Notes under the pieces: generated by a model
What the model was told of the DNA's origin: nothing
Seen by the model: the letters and a program-made list of their open reading frames with translations, nothing else
Databases searched by the model: none
In this document: positions 46,961 to 48,250 of the stretch, piece by piece
Numbering within the stretch: the stretch's first letter is position 1
Layout of the letters: every line of letters begins with the position of its first letter
Translations under genes and position numbers: made by a program
Origin: Polaromonas sp.
GTDB taxonomy: Bacteria; Pseudomonadota; Gammaproteobacteria; Burkholderiales; Burkholderiaceae
Direction: 5' to 3'
DNA length: 48,250 nucleotides
Assembly (NCBI GenBank): GCA_013823505.1
Contig: PNMH01000023.1
Span: forward strand, 1 to 48,250

Positions 46961-48250
46961 TCAACCCATCCCAGGCAACTTGGGCATCCCCTTCATGCCC
47001 CCCATCCGCTTCATCATCTTCATCATCCCGCCGCCCTTCATCTTCTTCATCATGTCCTGCATCTGCTCGAACTCCTTGAGCAGACGGTTGACCTCCTGCA
47101 CCTGCACACCCGCACCCGCGGCGATGCGGCGCTTGCGCGTGGCCTTGATGATCTCGGGCTTGCGGCGCTCCTTGAGCGTCATGCTGCAAATGATCCCTTC
47201 CTTGCGCTGGATGTCCTTCTCGGCACGACCCATGTCGACCTGACCGGCCTTGGCCGCCATGGCTGCGGGCAGCTTGTCCATGAGACTGGAGAGGCCGCCC
47301 ATCTGCTTCATCTGGCGCAGCTGATCGAGGAAGTCGTTGAGGTCAAAACCCTCGCCGCTCTTGACCTTGGCCGCCAGCTTCTGCGCAGCCGCCATGTCCA
47401 CGCCCGCGGTGACCTGCTCCACCAGCGCCAGGATGTCGCCCATGCCCAGGATGCGTTGCGCGTGGCGCTCGGCGTCAAACACCTCCAGACCGTCGATCTT
47501 TTCCGACACACCGGCGAACTTGATCGGCGCGCCCGTGATCTGGCGCACCGAGAGCGCCGCACCACCGCGCGAGTCGCCGTCGAGCTTGGTGAGGATGATG
47601 CCGGTCAACGGCAGTGCTTCCTTGAAGGCTTTGGCCGTGTTGATCGCGTCCTGGCCTTGCATCGCGTCGACCACGAACAGCGTCTCCACCGGCTTGAGCA
47701 CGGCGTGCAGTTCCTGGATCTCGCGCATCAGCGCCTCGTCGATCGCCAGGCGGCCGGCGGTGTCGACCAGCAGCACATCAAAGTAATGCTTGCGGGCGTA
47801 GTCGATCGCAGCACGCGCGATGTCCACCGGCTTCTGGTCGGGCGTGCTCGGGAACCACTCGGCACCGGCCTGTGCGGTCACGGTCTTGAGCTGCTCGATG
47901 GCGGCCGGGCGGTACACGTCACCCGAGACCGTGAGCACCTTTTTCTTGCGCTTCTCGATCAGGTGCTTGGCGAGCTTGGCGGTGGTGGTGGTCTTGCCCG
48001 CACCCTGCAGGCCGGCCATGAGGATCACAGCCGGCGGCTGCGCCGCCAGGTTGATGTCGGCCACGCCGTCGCCCATGGTGAGCGCCAGTTCGCGGTTGAC
48101 GATGCCCACCAGCGCCTGCCCCGGCGTGAGCGAACCCACCACCTCCTGACCCAGCGCCTTGTCTTTCACACGTACGATGAAATCGCGCACAACGGCCAGG
48201 GCCACGTCGGCCTCCAGCAGGGCCATGCGCACCTCGCGCAGCATGTCGGT
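46961..48250 (-). CDS. ffh: Signal recognition particle protein Ffh (5' end outside window)
   Basis: 430 codons of the gene, lacking only the first few tens of residues. NG GTPase domain with GLQGAGKTTTTAKLA, DVYRPAAIEQL, LLVDTAGRLAIDE, TKLDGDSRGGAALS; then the Met-rich M domain (MKQMGGLSSLMDKLP, MQDMMKKMKGGGMMKMMKRMGG) that binds signal peptides and 4.5S RNA. Convergent with opgH. Confidence 0.97.
   Translation of the reverse strand, partial: TDMLREVRMALLEADVALAVVRDFIVRVKDKALGQEVVGSLTPGQALVGIVNRELALTMGDGVADINLAAQPPAVILMAGLQGAGKTTTTAKLAKHLIEKRKKKVLTVSGDVYRPAAIEQLKTVTAQAGAEWFPSTPDQKPVDIARAAIDYARKHYFDVLLVDTAGRLAIDEALMREIQELHAVLKPVETLFVVDAMQGQDAINTAKAFKEALPLTGIILTKLDGDSRGGAALSVRQITGAPIKFAGVSEKIDGLEVFDAERHAQRILGMGDILALVEQVTAGVDMAAAQKLAAKVKSGEGFDLNDFLDQLRQMKQMGGLSSLMDKLPAAMAAKAGQVDMGRAEKDIQRKEGIICSMTLKERRKPEIIKATRKRRIAAGAGVQVQEVNRLLKEFEQMQDMMKKMKGGGMMKMMKRMGGMKGMPKLPGMG

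Overview
The window is high-GC DNA from a betaproteobacterium, most likely a Comamonadaceae member close to Hydrogenophaga. The basis is codon usage, the style of MiaB, OpgGH, Ffh and YchF, the phenylacetate genes and a lipocalin/cryptochrome pair; no rRNA is present to confirm it. It is a mosaic of conserved chromosome and two mobile regions that meet at ychF.

Layout. 1-9202: signalling (start of a Crp/Fnr-like regulator, a chemoreceptor ending in DWESF, and a MASE3-like multi-PAS hybrid histidine kinase between two response regulators). 9603-15000: a lower-GC, head-to-tail overlapping operon of three different tyrosine recombinases plus a small helical DNA-binding-type protein, a recombinase-only mobile module beside ychF. 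15265-24314: ychF and an integrated island. The first 33 codons of ychF are repeated exactly (102 bp, 16261-16362 and 24213-24314), and between the copies lie a P4-type integrase, a P-loop ATPase, a BrnA/CopG-like antitoxin with a small partner, a serine recombinase, an HNH nuclease, a HEPN RNase-like protein and a lipoprotein. The right copy still sits just downstream of the MOSC gene, so it looks like the native ychF start; the left copy would be the element's replacement start, with its own Shine-Dalgarno. A further 48-bp inverted ychF copy (45/48 identical) lies exactly at the breakpoint.

24370-34297: conserved chromosome with a MOSC protein, a UbiH-type monooxygenase, DsbC, a DUF3429 membrane protein, an M61 peptidase, paaG-paaI-paaK opposite an enoyl-CoA hydratase across a TetR-type palindrome, and a HiPIP. 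34364-39378: tRNA-Met(CAT), yaeQ, cryptochrome-DASH with lipocalin, two small envelope proteins and miaB. 39393-46603: a GlrK-QseG-GlrR-like two-component operon followed by opgGH. Between glrR and opgG lie a TGTC-N10-GACA box, an IHF-type site and a -24/-12 sigma-54 promoter, so GlrR probably controls periplasmic glucan synthesis directly. 46961-48250: the 3' part of ffh, separated from opgH by a terminator and two large inverted repeats.

Strongest leads: the ychF-targeting island with its duplicated and inverted attachment sequence and HEPN/HNH/ATPase cargo; the four-gene recombinase operon; and the GlrR-IHF-sigma-54 control region of opgGH.
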